From Agrypnia vestita (Eukaryota > Arthropoda > Insecta > Trichoptera > Phryganeidae): DNA of 64,000 nt. The notes under the pieces were generated by a model. That model was not told the origin of the DNA. It ran no database searches and was given only the letters and a program-made list of their open reading frames with translations. Shown piece after piece: positions 10,293 through 21,519 of the stretch. The stretch is from NCBI GenBank assembly GCA_016648135.1, contig JADDOH010011247.1:1-64000 (forward strand), given 5' to 3'. Position 1 is the stretch's first letter; each line of letters begins with the position of its first letter. Position numbers and translations under genes: made by a program.

Positions 10293-11437
10293 TTAGGTCC
10301 TTACATATGAAATTGGCGTTTAGTATGGGAGGAACATAAAGCCGATTTTTTTTTATTATAATATTTTTATTTAATCAAAGTATGTACCATTGCTATCTAT
10401 GCACTTTTGCCATCTCATAGGTAGTTTACTAAAAACTTTACTAAAAAAACCATTCGGACGGGAATCAATAAAATCTTTGAAGGCGGTTTGGACTGCCCCA
10501 TCGGAGTTGAATTTTTTCCTTTGCAAGAAGTTATCCAAATTTCGAAAAAAATTTGGAATCGTTGGGGCAATAAGGTCCGAGGTACGGTTGGAGTGTCTTA
10601 GGACTCATTTCCACAATTGAAGCTCTCTAATTTGGTTAGCTCGTCTGTTGTCCAGTGGTGTGGTCTAGATGGTATTAGGAAGTGCAGGGCAGTGGCCTAG
10701 AGCGGATAACCAGCCTTCGGGTGTTTAGCAGCGATCTTTTCCATCATAGTTTGCATGTTGCTGACCTAGATACATCTGGACCGTAATCGTCTGGCCCAGA
10801 GTTTTTTAGATTTCAAATCACTTCATTATTTGTGCCGGTTGAGAATGAAAGCAGCAGTGTTCAATTGATGGCGTTTGTTGATTTGCTTCACTCAATTCGT
10901 GAGGTACCCACCTTTCAAGTTTTTTCACCTTACCAATTTGCTTCAAGTGGATTAAAACAGTTTTATCACTAACACCGCAGCCTGCAGCTAACTCGGATGT
11001 TGTTTGCGATGGATCCGCTTCCACAATAGCCTTCAATTCTTCATTATCAACTTTGGTCTCCGGCCGTCCACGGGGCTTGTTCTGCAGGTCGAAATTTCCA
11101 GAACGACAACGTTGGAACCAAAAATGCACTGTGTTTTCTTTTGCGGCACCGTCGCCATACACATCATTAATCCTTCGAGCCGTTTCTGCAGCACTGGTGC
11201 CACGGTGGAACTCGTACTCGTAAATAACGCGATATTTCAAGTTTTTCATTTTGTAAACTGAGTGACGCAGAGAAAAAAACAATTGAGGAAAAAACAAATG
11301 AATTATAATTTTCAAAACACAAATACATGAGTAAATAGCTGTATAAATTTGGATTTGGAATTCCTAACCAAAGAGAAGATATTTGAGATCAAATTTGCCA
11401 GTACGGCAAAACACCAATTTCATATGTAAGGACCTAA
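10293..11437 (-). mobile_element. Cecropia-type mariner element, internally deleted, copy 1
   Basis: The terminal inverted repeats start TTAGGTCCTTACATATGAAA at 10293 and mirror at the 11437 end. TA dinucleotides at 10291-10292 and 11438-11439 are the expected target duplication. Length is 1145 bases, shorter than the roughly 1.3 kb of full elements of this group. The transposase runs on the minus strand and is broken. A sister copy is at 47144-48257. Confidence 0.93.
10375..11249 (-). pseudogene. Mariner transposase, deleted and frameshifted
   Basis: The start MKNLKYRVIYEYEF at 11249 opens the N-terminal helix-turn-helix region, with TVHFWFQRCRSGNFD and a second helix-turn-helix around TTSELAAGCGVSDKTVLIHL, then GKVKKLERWVPHEL, the linker motif of the family. 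After ANQQT the frame degrades and sequence is lost. The stretch that should contain the first catalytic Asp (TCDEKW) is absent. C-terminal sequence resumes after SGQTITADVY but with indels, and the HDNARPH block is degraded. The end MRWQKCIDSN is legible near 10385. It cannot make active transposase but could in principle make a DNA-binding fragment. Confidence 0.9.
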
Positions 11438-11439
11438 TA

Positions 11440-11810
11440 TATTGTATTTAAATTTTTTCGTTCTAAATGTATCAAATAATATAAAAATACTTAATTTTAA
11501 CACTTTTTATTTAGAAAAACCCACTTATTTTCACAGATAAATAACACAATTAATGGGCGGTTCGTAGACGACATTTGGATTAATTTTTTTCCGGTTTGCG
11601 CGGCAAATAAGGTTACTTGACAAATAGAACTCGTCTTTTCATTCAAAAACTTGAGATATATATAATAAAATAATAAGCTATAAAAACCCATAAACGCAGG
11701 TAAAATAAGCCGAATTCGCATACGTGTCTAGGGAGCGCAGAATTGCGCTCCGGCACATAGAGGGTACAAAAGTTGTAGCGCAGATCTACGCTCCGGCATC
11801 CGACCGGTTA
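11440..11810. other. Unassigned AT-rich stretch
   Basis: No gene or repeat family recognised. About 11725-11810 is somewhat GC-richer and contains two similar short phrases, GCGCTCCGGCACA and CTACGCTCCGGCATC. Confidence 0.35.
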
Positions 11811-11811
11811 A

Positions 11812-11895
11812 ATAGAGATGCGTAGGTACACGGAATAGGTGTCACATAAATATTCTTACGATTTTAAAACTAAGCTTAACAACCTAAAAATTGTC
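11812..11895 (-). mobile_element. SINE 3' fragment
   Basis: It shares with the SINE copies at 17700, 23885 and 30745 the block ATAGAGATGCG, GTGTCACATAAATATTCTTA and CAAACTAAGCT-like sequence. The tRNA-like head is missing here. Confidence 0.6.
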
Positions 11896-12249
11896 TGAGT
11901 TAGAGCCCGTGGACATGGAGGAAAACTAGAGGACTGATGAGCTGGCAAAGAAGCGACGAAACAAAGAACAAAACCTTTATAGGACCTAATAATACCACTC
12001 AGCTGTGCTTTAAATATAATAAGGGATAAATTTAATGAATTGTAGAATAATAGATAATCTGAATCTACAAAAGGAAAAACACGAAAATGTTCTTTGGAAG
12101 TATACACGATGCTAAAAAAATACTAGATAGACATGAAAGAGGTTTCGAGCTAAGTCAAATGCAAAAGCTAAGTTATGTTTTCAAATTCAAGAGAATTGAA
12201 TTTAAAAATTAATTATTTATTAATTAATTACTGTGCTACAGTCTTGTGT

Positions 12250-12626
12250 TTCAAAGCAGGGCAATGAGAATCATATTAAAACAAGTAAATATACCAGAAG
12301 AAAGAAATGAGAAAATCACTCAATTGGATGGAAATTAAAAAAATACTTATTTATAACGTTCTAATATTTGTACATAAAATTTTCAATAACAAAATGCCAA
12401 AATATTTTTTGAACAAAATTATTGTAAACAGTGATGTACATACATATAACACCAGAAATAGGAATAGAATAAGATTACCTTACAACAAAAAAGTATATAC
12501 ACAGAACTGTCTAATGTGCAGAGGGGTAAAATATACGATGAGATGCCAGAAAACATGAAGAATATAAAGAAGACGAATGAATTTAAAGACAAGTGCTATA
12601 ATTATTGTAAAAATAGTATAGAGTTG
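12250..12626 (+). pseudogene. LINE ORF2 C-terminal fragment with one frameshift
   Basis: The first frame reads SLNWMEIKKILIYNVLIFVH, NKMPKYFLNK and HTYNTRNRNRIRLPY, a typical stretch of CR1/Jockey-like ORF2 tails. At about 12530 a single-base loss shifts the frame; the next frame continues DEMPENMKNIKKTNEFKDKC and ends with a TAG near 12626. Upstream, QSRAMRIILK at about 12254 is in another frame. The reverse transcriptase is missing. Confidence 0.7.
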
Positions 12627-12814
12627 TAGAGCGTAAGATATTTTATTTATTATAGATTGTACCACAGATTAAATGAGAGGTAAATGTAAATATGTAGGTT
12701 ATTAAGGATAGTATATTAGTAATAGATTTTAGAATGTAAAGTGTTAAATACTGGTTAATATACAAGTTGTAATATTAACTAACTTAAGAAATAAATCAAA
12801 AGAAAAGTATAAAA

Positions 12815-13035
12815 GAAGCATCGATAACGCATGTCTTGTGATACCGAAAAGGAGAGAACTCCCGAACACGTGCTATTGCACGTGCGCATGTTAGGTGGAA
12901 AATAGAAAAACTGCGCAACTAGTATGACATTAACTCCTATATACCTGTGAAAGTCCTGGAAAATGAAAGAACGGTGGAAGAATAATATATAAAATACCTA
13001 AAAAATATTCTGATAAAAACGAAAAAATTTAATAA
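12815..13035 (+). pseudogene. LINE C-terminal zinc-knuckle remnant
   Basis: Across two frames one can read CDTEKRELPNTC-like sequence, then VRWKIEKLRN, NSYIPVKVLENERTVEE and YIKYLKNIL. The pattern matches the C-terminal Cys/His knuckle and following helix of Jockey-like elements. It is heavily decayed. Confidence 0.45.
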
Positions 13036-13197
13036 TATTAATTCTTAACCTAAGTTTAGTAGTTCTATGTCCAAACAAGTGGTCACAAATCCTTGTATGA
13101 TAAAGCTAAGAAAAAAAAATAGCAAATCATTTGACAACGAACATGCATGACAACCTATTGTTTTATTATTAAATATTGGTCAGAGGTCACGACGTGA

Positions 13198-13285
13198 AGT
13201 GATGGAGACGAATACTTAGAATGCTTAGAATGCCTTGGACAGAATTGACACATCGTAAAGTATGGGTTCTACAAACCCTGGTGAG
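13198..13285 (+). pseudogene. Short LINE remnant
   Basis: The plus strand reads WRRILRMLRMPWTELTHRKV, close to the R-R-M-L-R-x-P-W-T motif that follows the reverse transcriptase in many LINEs (compare 62120-62160 minus). It is too short for clade assignment. Confidence 0.4.
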
Positions 13286-13484
13286 TCTTAGCCTCCACAA
13301 GAATTTTCCAATTTTGATCGATCTTACTATTTTAATGTAAGACTTTCAAATGACTTTTGATGTTCCAACTGACAGTTGGATCTCTAATAACATTATTGAT
13401 GAAATTGGCGTTTAGGATGTCATGTAGAAATTATTCACCGTGATCATTAAATTAGACGAATAACATAAACTTTCCTTATGCATA

Positions 13485-13700
13485 ACGTTTAATTATATAA
13501 TTAATAAAAATTAACTTTGTTTTCATCACTTTTGTATTATAAAATAACAACATGTTTTAGAGCCCATGGCGCCGTCGTCAGGATACAATTGAATACTAAT
13601 CCTGGTGAAAGAGCCGTGGGTTTTGAAACATGTTGATATTTTTCAATACAAAAGTGGTGAAAATAAGATTTATTTTCTTTAATTATATTAATAATGTCAA
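13485..13700. mobile_element. Palindromic hammerhead element, decayed
   Basis: The arms TTAACTTTGTTTTCATCACTT and the mirrored AGTGGTGAAAATAAGATT flank two opposed hammerhead-like motifs. The minus-strand motif has CTGACGA (rc about 13576-13582) but AAA in place of GAA. The plus-strand motif has CTGGTGA at 13602-13608 and an intact GAAACATGTTG at 13625-13635. Each has one core mutation, so both are probably inactive. Confidence 0.6.
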
Positions 13701-14011
13701 CACAAAATTATTTTGCTGTAAAAACAGCAAAAAAGAAAAGATTAAATTATAATTTTATATGTAACTATTAGAGTTTCGAGATTTAATCGATAGGTGAAGT
13801 ATTAAACAATTTAACACTTTACACATCGATGAGAGATGATCATATTATGATACTCTAGAAACTCGAGTTAAAAAATATTGATGTACAAATGAAAATTGTA
13901 GTTTTTTTTATTAAAGGTCACACTGAATAGGTACCTCGCTACGACTGCAATGAATTATTATATATACAGGGTGAAATGCAGCTGGTCCGCAGTACTTTAC
14001 AGGTATCTTCA

Positions 14012-14480
14012 TGCTTATAAATAATAATAATAATAATTGGATAATTTGTATAGCGCCGTTTTCGCGAAATACTCACCTCAAGGGCGCTTTACATAGAGAA
14101 ACTATTATCTTACAAGACAATTTACTGCTAGAAAAGAAAAAACTTATTTACTATTACTTATTCACTAGGTGGCATACAAGAAGTGGAATTAAAATTGAGT
14201 ACTATAATAGTTTGTGAGTCCCTGAAAGAATTATGTGTTTTCGCGGAGTGCACAATATGAGTGGAAAACATTAGCTAGCGTTGTTGTGGTTAGATTTTAT
14301 AGGTTTTTATAGGATTGTCTAAATAAATGCGTCTTAAGTTGTTTTTTGAACAGTGGTAAGCTGTCAGTTTGTCTCAGTTTATTAGGTAGTTTGTTCCATA
14401 ACTTTGGTCCAGCCACCGCGAAAGCACGATCACCGAAATTAGTTTTGTGGACGCGATTTACTTCAGCTAACCTATATTAT
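14012..14480 (-). pseudogene. L2/CR1-like LINE: ORF2 C-terminus and structured 3' tail
   Basis: On the minus strand, from about 14475, one reads NFGDRAFAVAGPKLWNKLP, then LRQTDSLPLFKKQLKTHLF. This is the strongly conserved end of L2/CR1-type ORF2. Downstream comes AAAGCGCC...GGCGCTATACAAATTATC and an (ATT)n tail at about 14012-14035 plus-strand coordinates. A small hairpin followed by a short microsatellite is the usual L2 3' end. The copy is 5' truncated and sits within the 13967-15587 element. Confidence 0.75.
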
Positions 14481-15369
14481 TATAAGTCGAAAATGTTCAA
14501 CAATACACAGGATGGAACGGACCTATAATAATAATTCACGGATATCTTGCCTAAAATGTTCAAGGAACCTATTAATAATTATTATGGAGATATGTGACTC
14601 AATATTTCAGACATTATTTGTAAGACGTTGGACTATCGTTAAGGTAACTCATGAAATGAATTTTATTATCTTGCAGAAATTTGAACTGGAATATTTTTGC
14701 AAGTTTTTAATAATTTTGTTTGACTTGTATTAAAGCAACAGAATTTTTAATATTCGATAAAAGTTACTTTCACGATAGTCTAACGTTTTACAAAATATTA
14801 ATAAATTAATTAGATTAATATTGAAAAAAAAAAATGCAAATTTTGAAGTCACTTATCACAATAACTATTGATATTAGGTCATTGAAAGATGATGTTTCTA
14901 TATGAGATTTAAAACTATTATTTATATTTCTTTCTCCCTTTTCTTTCATACCGCAATTAACTACTATATTATATGTTTTTCATAATTTTTACTGCACATG
15001 TGAGCAAATGAAATATTAGGTATTTATCTCAAGGTGCCAAAATGAACAACAACGCTTACCTAGTAGTAGCAATTTATAAGTAGATTCCTGCTTTAATTAG
15101 TCGAGAATGTTCAAGCGACGACGACAACGATGACGTAATATCAATTTTTATGGAGATATGTGACATAAAATTTTGTATTTCTTTTTTCAATATTTTTTAC
15201 TTATTTTGACGTTGGAATATTATTACAGTAACTTATATTGAATATGAAAAATTCTTGATTTTAATACAAGACAAATAAAGCGATAAAAACCTTCAGATTC
15301 CAATTCGAACAATTCCATTTGGAATTTCTGCAGGGTTTTTATTATTGGATTTAAGTTATATTGAATTTT

Positions 15370-15406
15370 TCGTAATATATTTATATATATAGATATATAT
15401 ATAGAT

Positions 15407-15441
<35 letters not shown>

Positions 15442-15445
15442 ATAT
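15370..15445. repeat. AT microsatellite
   Basis: Alternating TA with a few G interruptions (ATATAGATATATATATAG). Confidence 0.85.
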
Positions 15446-15782
15446 AATGATAGTTGAACGTTTTGTAAAAAATATGTCAGTAATATTGAAAAAAAAGCTA
15501 ACTTTGATATTGCATAACTTCATAACTATTCATGATTGCAAAATTTTCGACATATAAAGTATTGTGGACTAGCTCTGTTACACCCTGTATATATAATAGA
15601 GGTGGTAGATAGATACTGAGAGATTTGTTCCACGCTATCTTATATTTATATGTATGCGTATGTATTAAAGCATTTGATTGTCATGTGTGCAATGAACGCC
15701 GACTTATTGGCACTGAAATGAGATGAAAACTGATGTTAAAACTTTTTCGGCCCGGAATACAGCAGCAATCTACCTGTAGAGT

Positions 15783-16393
15783 TTTGTGGACCGGCTGTGA
15801 ATGGTACCCACCGCTTACCCAGGACCGTTTTATGAGCAAAAGCTCCCATATCGGTCCTTCTCATTCGTCTCCAGGTTGACATTTTTTTTAGCTACAATGC
15901 AAGACCGTGCTGCCCCGCACGGGTCGTATAAACCGGTGCGAGGCGGCACGGCCGCAAAAACAAAACCATTCACAGACCGACACCATTAGATACGTCTTTA
16001 TTGCATAAAAAAAATACATAAATAAATTCAAGAACAAAGAAAAGGTAAAATAACAAAATAAGAAAAATAATATGAAATAATACAAAATAATACAAAAATA
16101 ATACAAGAACAAAGAAAAGGTAATAACAAAAGAAGAAAATAATACATAGTAGACGAATTTCGCGGTGGCGGCAGTGGATGGGTAAGGTCAAACAGACACC
16201 CCCTTAACAGGGAAAAAGACGATATAAAAAAAATACATTTGGATATCCGGGTAGGGAAGCACAGGACCGGCAGGTCTTCGTCCAATGCAGGAGCCCACAC
16301 ATTAACACAACACCGGGGAATGACAGAGTCAAACCACCAATACACAAGAAAACTTATCGCACAGATCCCCTCAGGATTTGTGGACCGGCTGTG
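15783..16393 (-). mobile_element. R1/Jockey-like retrotransposon, inverted copy 3
   Basis: The body at 15800-16376 is the reverse complement of about 1768-2347 and shares its whole 3' UTR with few differences. It is 5' truncated in the last codons of ORF2 (EILRGSVR). A 17-base direct repeat, TTTGTGGACCGGCTGTG, at 15783-15799 and 16377-16393 is the target duplication. Joined across the insertion, the target is the terminal repeat of another copy of the 13967-15587 family. Differences from copy 1 are small, which suggests fairly recent activity. Confidence 0.88.
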
Positions 16394-16429
16394 TCACACC
16401 CTGTACATGTAATAGGGGTGGTACTGCCT

Positions 16430-16560
16430 GTCGCACCAGCAGGGTTGACGCACGTCCCTGGGGTGGCCGCCGCGGCCGCTCTGTCCTCACCGAGCGCGAA
16501 TAATCGCCGACACGCAGGTCTCACGGCAAACAACCGCATCAGCTTCGCCGTTTAAAATGC
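16430..16560. other. GC-rich patch, unassigned
   Basis: Sequence such as GGTGGCCGCCGCGGCCGC contrasts with the AT-rich background. It has no open frame of recognisable content. Confidence 0.35.
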
Positions 16561-16617
16561 ATTACAACGTGACAAATTTATCACGCGAGCAACACTGTCA
16601 GACGAGGTACTCGCTCT

Positions 16618-16645
16618 TCAAATTCAAATTCAAATTCAAATGTTT
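16618..16645. repeat. (TTCAAA)n microsatellite
   Basis: Four to five copies of the hexamer in a row. Such short tails often mark LINE or SINE 3' ends, but no body is recognised next to it. Confidence 0.75.
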
Positions 16646-16932
16646 ATTCAATGTTCAATGTTACAAATGTTTACAGTGTTTACAAAATTTAATGAAGCTT
16701 TTTTCATTGTTGTTGAGTGTCTTGGCAGCAAGTAAACACTAAATTGATTTGACGCCCTGCCTGCTACACTAGTAATTTACTGTATTATAGCAGACAGTGA
16801 TCTTCCAGTTCAAGAATATTTATTATTTATATAACATTTGTGAATAAATCTTATTGCCAATTAAAATTAAGTAATAGTAATAATTAATGTTTACAATTTA
16901 ATAATGGTGTTAATTAATTATATTATAGACAA

Positions 16933-17544
16933 AGGAAAAAAAATGATCTGAATAGGATATTAATAAAATAAAATAAAATAAAACAATTAAAAGTATTTAA
17001 AAAGATGACAGTAACAGTAAGACAGTAAGTGAAAAAAATGATCTGAATAGGATATTAATAAAATAAAATAAAATAAAACAATTAAAAGTATTTAAAAAGA
17101 TGACAGTAACAGTAAGACAGTAAGTGAAAAAAATGATCTGAATAGGATATTAATAAAATAAAATAAAATAAAACAATTAAAAGTATTTAAAAAGATGACA
17201 GTAACAGTAAGACAGTAAGTGAAAAAAATGATCTGAATAGGATATTAATAAAATAAAATAAAATAAAACAATTAAAAGTATTTAAAAAGATGACAGTAAC
17301 AGTAAGACAGTAAGTGAAAAAAAAGATCTGAATAGGATATTAATAAAATAAAATAAAATAAAACAATTAAAAGTATTTAAAAAGATGACAGTAACAGTAA
17401 GACAGTAAGTGAAAAAAATGATCTGAATAGGATATTAATAAAATAAAATAAAATAAAACAATTAAAAGTATTTAAAAAGATGACAGTAACAGTAAGACAG
17501 TAAGTGAAAAAAATGATCTGAATAGGATATTAATAAAATAAAAT
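16933..17544. repeat. 95-bp minisatellite, seven starts
   Basis: The word GATCTGAATAGG recurs at 16945, 17040, 17135, 17230, 17325, 17420 and 17515, an exact 95-base period. Units are almost identical; the 17325 unit has AAAAGATCTG where the others have AAATGATCTG. Each unit contains an AAAAT run and a GACAGTAACAGTAAGACAGT block. There is no coding content. The homogeneity points to recent expansion. Confidence 0.95.
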
Positions 17545-17699
17545 CTTCACGTAGTTTGTAATATCTCACAACTATTTGTGGAGTCCACGATTGCCATGTC
17601 ACCCTCATCAGCCTAAGTTGCATCAGCATAATATTCCAAAGTACACAAATTTTTGTGCATTTTTAAAAAATTATCTTTTATTTTATCGTAAAGAATTTT

Positions 17700-17873
17700 T
17701 AAAAATAATAATGCGAACACGGGATACGTGTCACATCAATATTCTTACTACTTTCAAACTAAGCTAAACGCTTGTGCTATTAAAAAAGCCTAACTTGCTG
17801 GTCTGGAGTAAGGTTCAAATTCGTGATCTTTGGATCACGAGGCGAGAGTCCTAACCACAAGACCAACAAGCTA
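17700..17873 (-). mobile_element. tRNA-derived SINE, copy 1
   Basis: Read on the minus strand from 17873, the head is AGCTTGTTGGTCTTGTGGTT followed by AGGAC, which fits a polymerase III A box. A B-box-like region lies near rc 17805-17830 but is degraded. The 3' part has the shared block AAGCTTAG-like, TAAGAATATTGATGTGACAC, and ends in an A/T-rich tail. Other copies are at 23885-24067, 27090-27243, 30745-30868 and 11812-11895. Confidence 0.75.
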
Positions 17874-17941
17874 CTCTATTCAATGATAATAATATTTTGA
17901 CAATAACCGTGTGATTCCTTAACATTTCATTTTGTTTGATA

Positions 17942-18122
17942 CTAGCTGTAACCCGTCAAAAATGACGGTACTCTTACATGTTGGTTTCTAAGGAAAATGT
18001 ATTTATTTACTTTATTTAAAAGAAAATTAGACAAAAATAATATTTCGAAAAAAATTTTTACTTTAAAAAAATTACGGACGTTACACGAAGTTTTGCGGAC
18101 ACACAGACAACGAAAAAATCAG
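17942..18122 (-). mobile_element. Helitron-like family A, copy 3
   Basis: The terminus is clean: CTAG at 17942-17945, then a perfect 6-base hairpin CCGTCA/TGACGG at 17953-17968, read on the minus strand as hairpin then CTAG then T. The body continues with TTACGGACGTTACACGAAGT and GACAACGAAA. No coding capacity. Confidence 0.65.
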
Positions 18123-18129
18123 TGGAGAG

Positions 18130-19810
18130 TAGTTTACGTCAATTTTTATTATCTATTTTTAAGTTCTTACGCTATTTATACGCTTAAAGTTTTCTACAAG
18201 AAACGTCACGACATACTTCTATCATTGCAGTGCTTTCGGAAACTTTTGTAGCAGTAATTAGTACATATGTATGAAACTGATTTTTATTAAATTGTATAAT
18301 TGTATTTGTATTTATTTCGTATAAATCCCGTAAATCGTAATATTTTGACCATATTATGAAAAATACAAAGTATTTTTTCATTTATTTATTTAATTAGGGC
18401 TTTTATATACAATACTAGTAAGATAATACAAAATTAAAAAATAAAACAAGCAATAGCAGATGTGAGCAGTACTATTCATAGGAAATATTACTTTGTATTA
18501 CACAAAGTATCTCCAAAATCCCATATAAGTCCTAATATACGTTCAAAACTCATTTAAAATATGTTCGGATTTATTAATATTCATGGTAAAAACGTCTAAC
18601 TGCTCGTATTTGTTTGCTAATCTAGGAAACCTTTGCAGCGGAGAATTTAAAAAGTAATTGGTGATTGCAGTTTCCAAGGGAAAACATGATTTTAGTTTCA
18701 CGAGATGGAACACGCAAGCAGATAAGTTCTAACAGTTGAGGATAGTCGATACTTCCGTTAATGTTTGATCACTTAAGGCAACATTACGAGCAGAAGAGGT
18801 CCTGAAAGGCGAAGGACTTCCTGGCGGAAGAATTCGAGGCAGCGGTTCGGGAAATCTTCGGTGCAACAATTTGAAGCTGCTGCGGGCAAGAAAATGATCG
18901 CTGACGTTCTATTACCTCCAAAGACTTTAGCTGTGAAAGTGTTACGTTCTCCACTTCACTGCCATTCGTGTGAGCGTTCCGTGTGGTTTTCTTTCAAAGT
19001 GAATTGAATTTTCCCGTCAGGTTGAGAAAACTCAATTAAAAAAATTAAATTAAAAAGTTAATTTCACCAAATGAAAACAAGAACTGATTATAATGTTTAT
19101 TTACAGTTTAAACAGATACAGAGTGCATGAACGATAGAGGATTAAAAATAATAATGACGCTCTTTCAAAGGGCTCCATTAATTTTATACTATTTTTCCAA
19201 CAAAGGAGATAAAGACGACAATTTGGTCAAAGATGAAAAGAACAAAGGATATCTCAGTCAATGAAACACGAGATAATATAAACAAGGAATCGATTTGAAA
19301 GAGTTCTTTGACTTTAGATATAAAAAATTAGGGTGGGATACTCATTCCAATGCAGGTTCCACATTCATATGTTTATAGTAGTCAAAATATATTTATAACA
19401 GTTCGATAAACGGACAAGCACTAGAAGAAAAAGACTCAAGGTACACCGCCAAGTCTCCGAGACGTGAAAGCGAAGTAAAAGCTACTGTACCTGCTGTGCA
19501 GTGCTGGTCGCCCTCAGCCCTTCGGCACAGAAGGCTCTCGAAGTGCTTCCTTCATAAATTGATATAAATGTTTAACTCGGTCGTGTACGGCAGCAGGGCT
19601 CGTGGTGCCGACTAACGCGGCCCAAGGGAGAAGCGCCGGCGCTTAACTATGCAGAGGGGAGAAAAATGTATTTTTTGTTCTTATTTTTTATACAAAGTTA
19701 ATATCGTTGATCGAATACAAACCACAATCGTCTTAAAATGTACGCTGTAATTCTGAAAAGCTTTAAAATAGGAATAAAGTAGACATGCATCGTACATTTC
19801 ACTTAGATTG
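18130..19810. other. Unassigned, with moderate-GC patches
   Basis: About 18790-19010 and 19430-19660 are GC-richer and low in repeats. No convincing reading frame was seen. These may be unique host DNA. A poly(T)-like LINE/SINE tail with TTTATTTATTTAATTAGGGC lies at about 18380-18405. Confidence 0.3.
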
Positions 19811-19819
19811 TATATCCAA

Positions 19820-20150
19820 CTAGCTTTCCCCTTAGAACCTTACAGAACTTTCGGGAATTTTCTAGAACCTTTTTCTTACAGAACTTTCTAGAGCTGGTTT
19901 TTCCGGAACCTTCTAGACTCACCGACACAGTCGGAGCGTCTATTTTGAAACTTTCCCATAGTAAAACAGTGCGCTAGAAAGCACATTTTCGTCACCCACT
20001 CCCACCCACAGCCACCCCCACCAAACTCGCATATTTACGATGTGACACCAAGGGCTATACACCACCATAACCACCAGTGGGTGGTTGTGGATGGTTGTGG
20101 AGAAAACTTGGCGGATAGGGAAACTCGGGTTTCTTTCTCGGGAAACAAAA
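19820..20150 (-). mobile_element. Helitron-like family B, copy 1
   Basis: CTAG at 19820-19823 marks the 3' end on the minus strand. The body repeats TTCTAGAA-type words and then GACTCACCGACACAGTCGG and CCACCAAACTCGCATATTTA, all found inverted in copy 2 (31036-31933). The far end matches AACTTGGCGGATAGGGAAAC. No coding capacity. Confidence 0.6.
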
Positions 20151-20159
20151 AACCGTGCG

Positions 20160-20920
20160 TGTACTCACGTATGCGCGGTAGAATTAAAAGTTTTGAACTA
20201 AAATAAAGACACATTATATCGACATCATTGGTTGGGGAGGAACGTATAAAGAAACCTTAATCCAGTATTAATAGCGCAGAGATTAATTATTGAAGTAATT
20301 CTTAAAAAAAAAAACACCTTTCCAACAAACGAATTATACAAACTGTTTCCATCACCAAATGTGGAAGATATAATAAAGCAAGTTTTTTAAATACAGATAT
20401 GTAAAGAGAGAAATATAAAGAAAACCTGGAATACTATATACTAATGAGAAATAGTAACCAAATAATTACACCAAAATTAAAAACAACGCAAATGTAGAAC
20501 CATTACATTTACAAAGCCATCAGCTATTACAACAATCACCCCATCAATAAATAAATATATAAATAAAATAATCATTCATAAAAATTTTAAAAAATTAAAA
20601 ATCTTTTATAATCAAACATACATTCATAAAACGTTTTAAATTATATAATTCATTTAAAAATTTTCAATTATATATATTCTGACTATCATTTTTAACACCC
20701 GCATATATTAAAGAATTCGCACGCAATATTTATTTACAGTATAAGAACTGAGGCTAACTCGTTAGACACAAGAGTTCTCTTTACTGACGAGGTCAACATG
20801 AATAAAAAAGCTCAAAAAAATAAATGTCAATGTTATAATTTATTATATATGAATGTAATAAACACCTACCATATATTAAATAAAGAATTAAGAATTTTTA
20901 TATATATATTGTGACGCAAC
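20160..20920. other. Unassigned AT-rich stretch
   Basis: I see no gene, terminal repeats or recognisable mobile element. Confidence 0.35.
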
Positions 20921-20924
20921 CTCT

Positions 20925-21180
20925 GTTCGTCACACTTCTTCGCGAAACATCTAAAAGTAATGAATTTATCGATCCCCGCACCAAATATCTGCACCAAAAT
21001 TGATTTTAATCCGCGTAGGTATCGCGAATACTCTATGGGAAAAAATAAATGTCTTTGGTCTACTGCGGATGATTTCACGGCGGTCGCGAACGTCGGGGAC
21101 GGTGTTTCAAAATGGCGCATTCGAAATCTGACACTTCCGCACGCAAGATGTGAGCCTTTCTGTGAACCCTCGTGTTAAGA
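20925..21180. other. Moderate-GC unassigned island
   Basis: The segment has higher GC than its flanks and short frames on both strands (20960-21178 plus and 20866-21120 minus) that cannot both be coding. I recognise no domain. It may be unique host sequence. Confidence 0.3.
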
Positions 21181-21249
21181 GGTAAGCTCATTCCGAGAGA
21201 CGCAATTTGAAGTGGCATAAAGATAACTTGTGAAATTACACGATTGTTT

Positions 21250-21512
21250 GTTTAATAATGTCTTTCGTACAGAGGGTCCTTCCACGCCAGCGTTTCGCGC
21301 CATGGCCAGGTGACGCGTCGTGGAGTGAAAGGTGCATCCCTTGCAACGCCTGGGGGGCAGCTGCAGAGATGATGTTCCGGAAGTCGTCTGCATCGGCAGC
21401 CCAAAGCCTCGGGGCGGGGTTGTTCTCTGGACCCATAAGGGAGCAATCCTGCTTCAGATGCAAGGCCAGTAAAATGAAGACCACGACATGCCTGGTATTC
21501 CAAATTTTTTAA
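21250..21512. other. GC-rich island with overlapping open frames
   Basis: Three overlapping frames stay open: plus 21258-21512, minus 21236-21484 and minus 21252-21503. In a GC-rich stretch this is expected by chance. None shows a recognised domain. A host exon is possible, but the sequence alone does not decide the strand. Confidence 0.3.
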
Positions 21513-21519
21513 TCATCAA

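Larger units (their letters stand above)
13967..15587. mobile_element. Terminal-inverted-repeat element, 1.6 kb, with a nested LINE
   Basis: The left end CAGGGTGAAATGCAGCTGGT and the right end mirror CAGGGTGTAACAGAGCTAGT agree over about 30 bases with several mismatches. TATATATA occurs on both flanks, but in this AT-rich context that is weak evidence for a target duplication. A similar right end at about 16380-16405 shows a second family member. No transposase was recognised. Confidence 0.6.

Noticed and set aside
11004..11261. Frames antisense to the mariner transposases (also 47320-47577)
   Set aside because: They are shadows of the transposase on the other strand.
17945..18122. CRISPR-like repeated hairpin CCGTCAAAAATGACGG
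   Set aside because: The copies are far apart, in both orientations and next to CTAG; this is a Helitron-like terminus in a eukaryotic genome.
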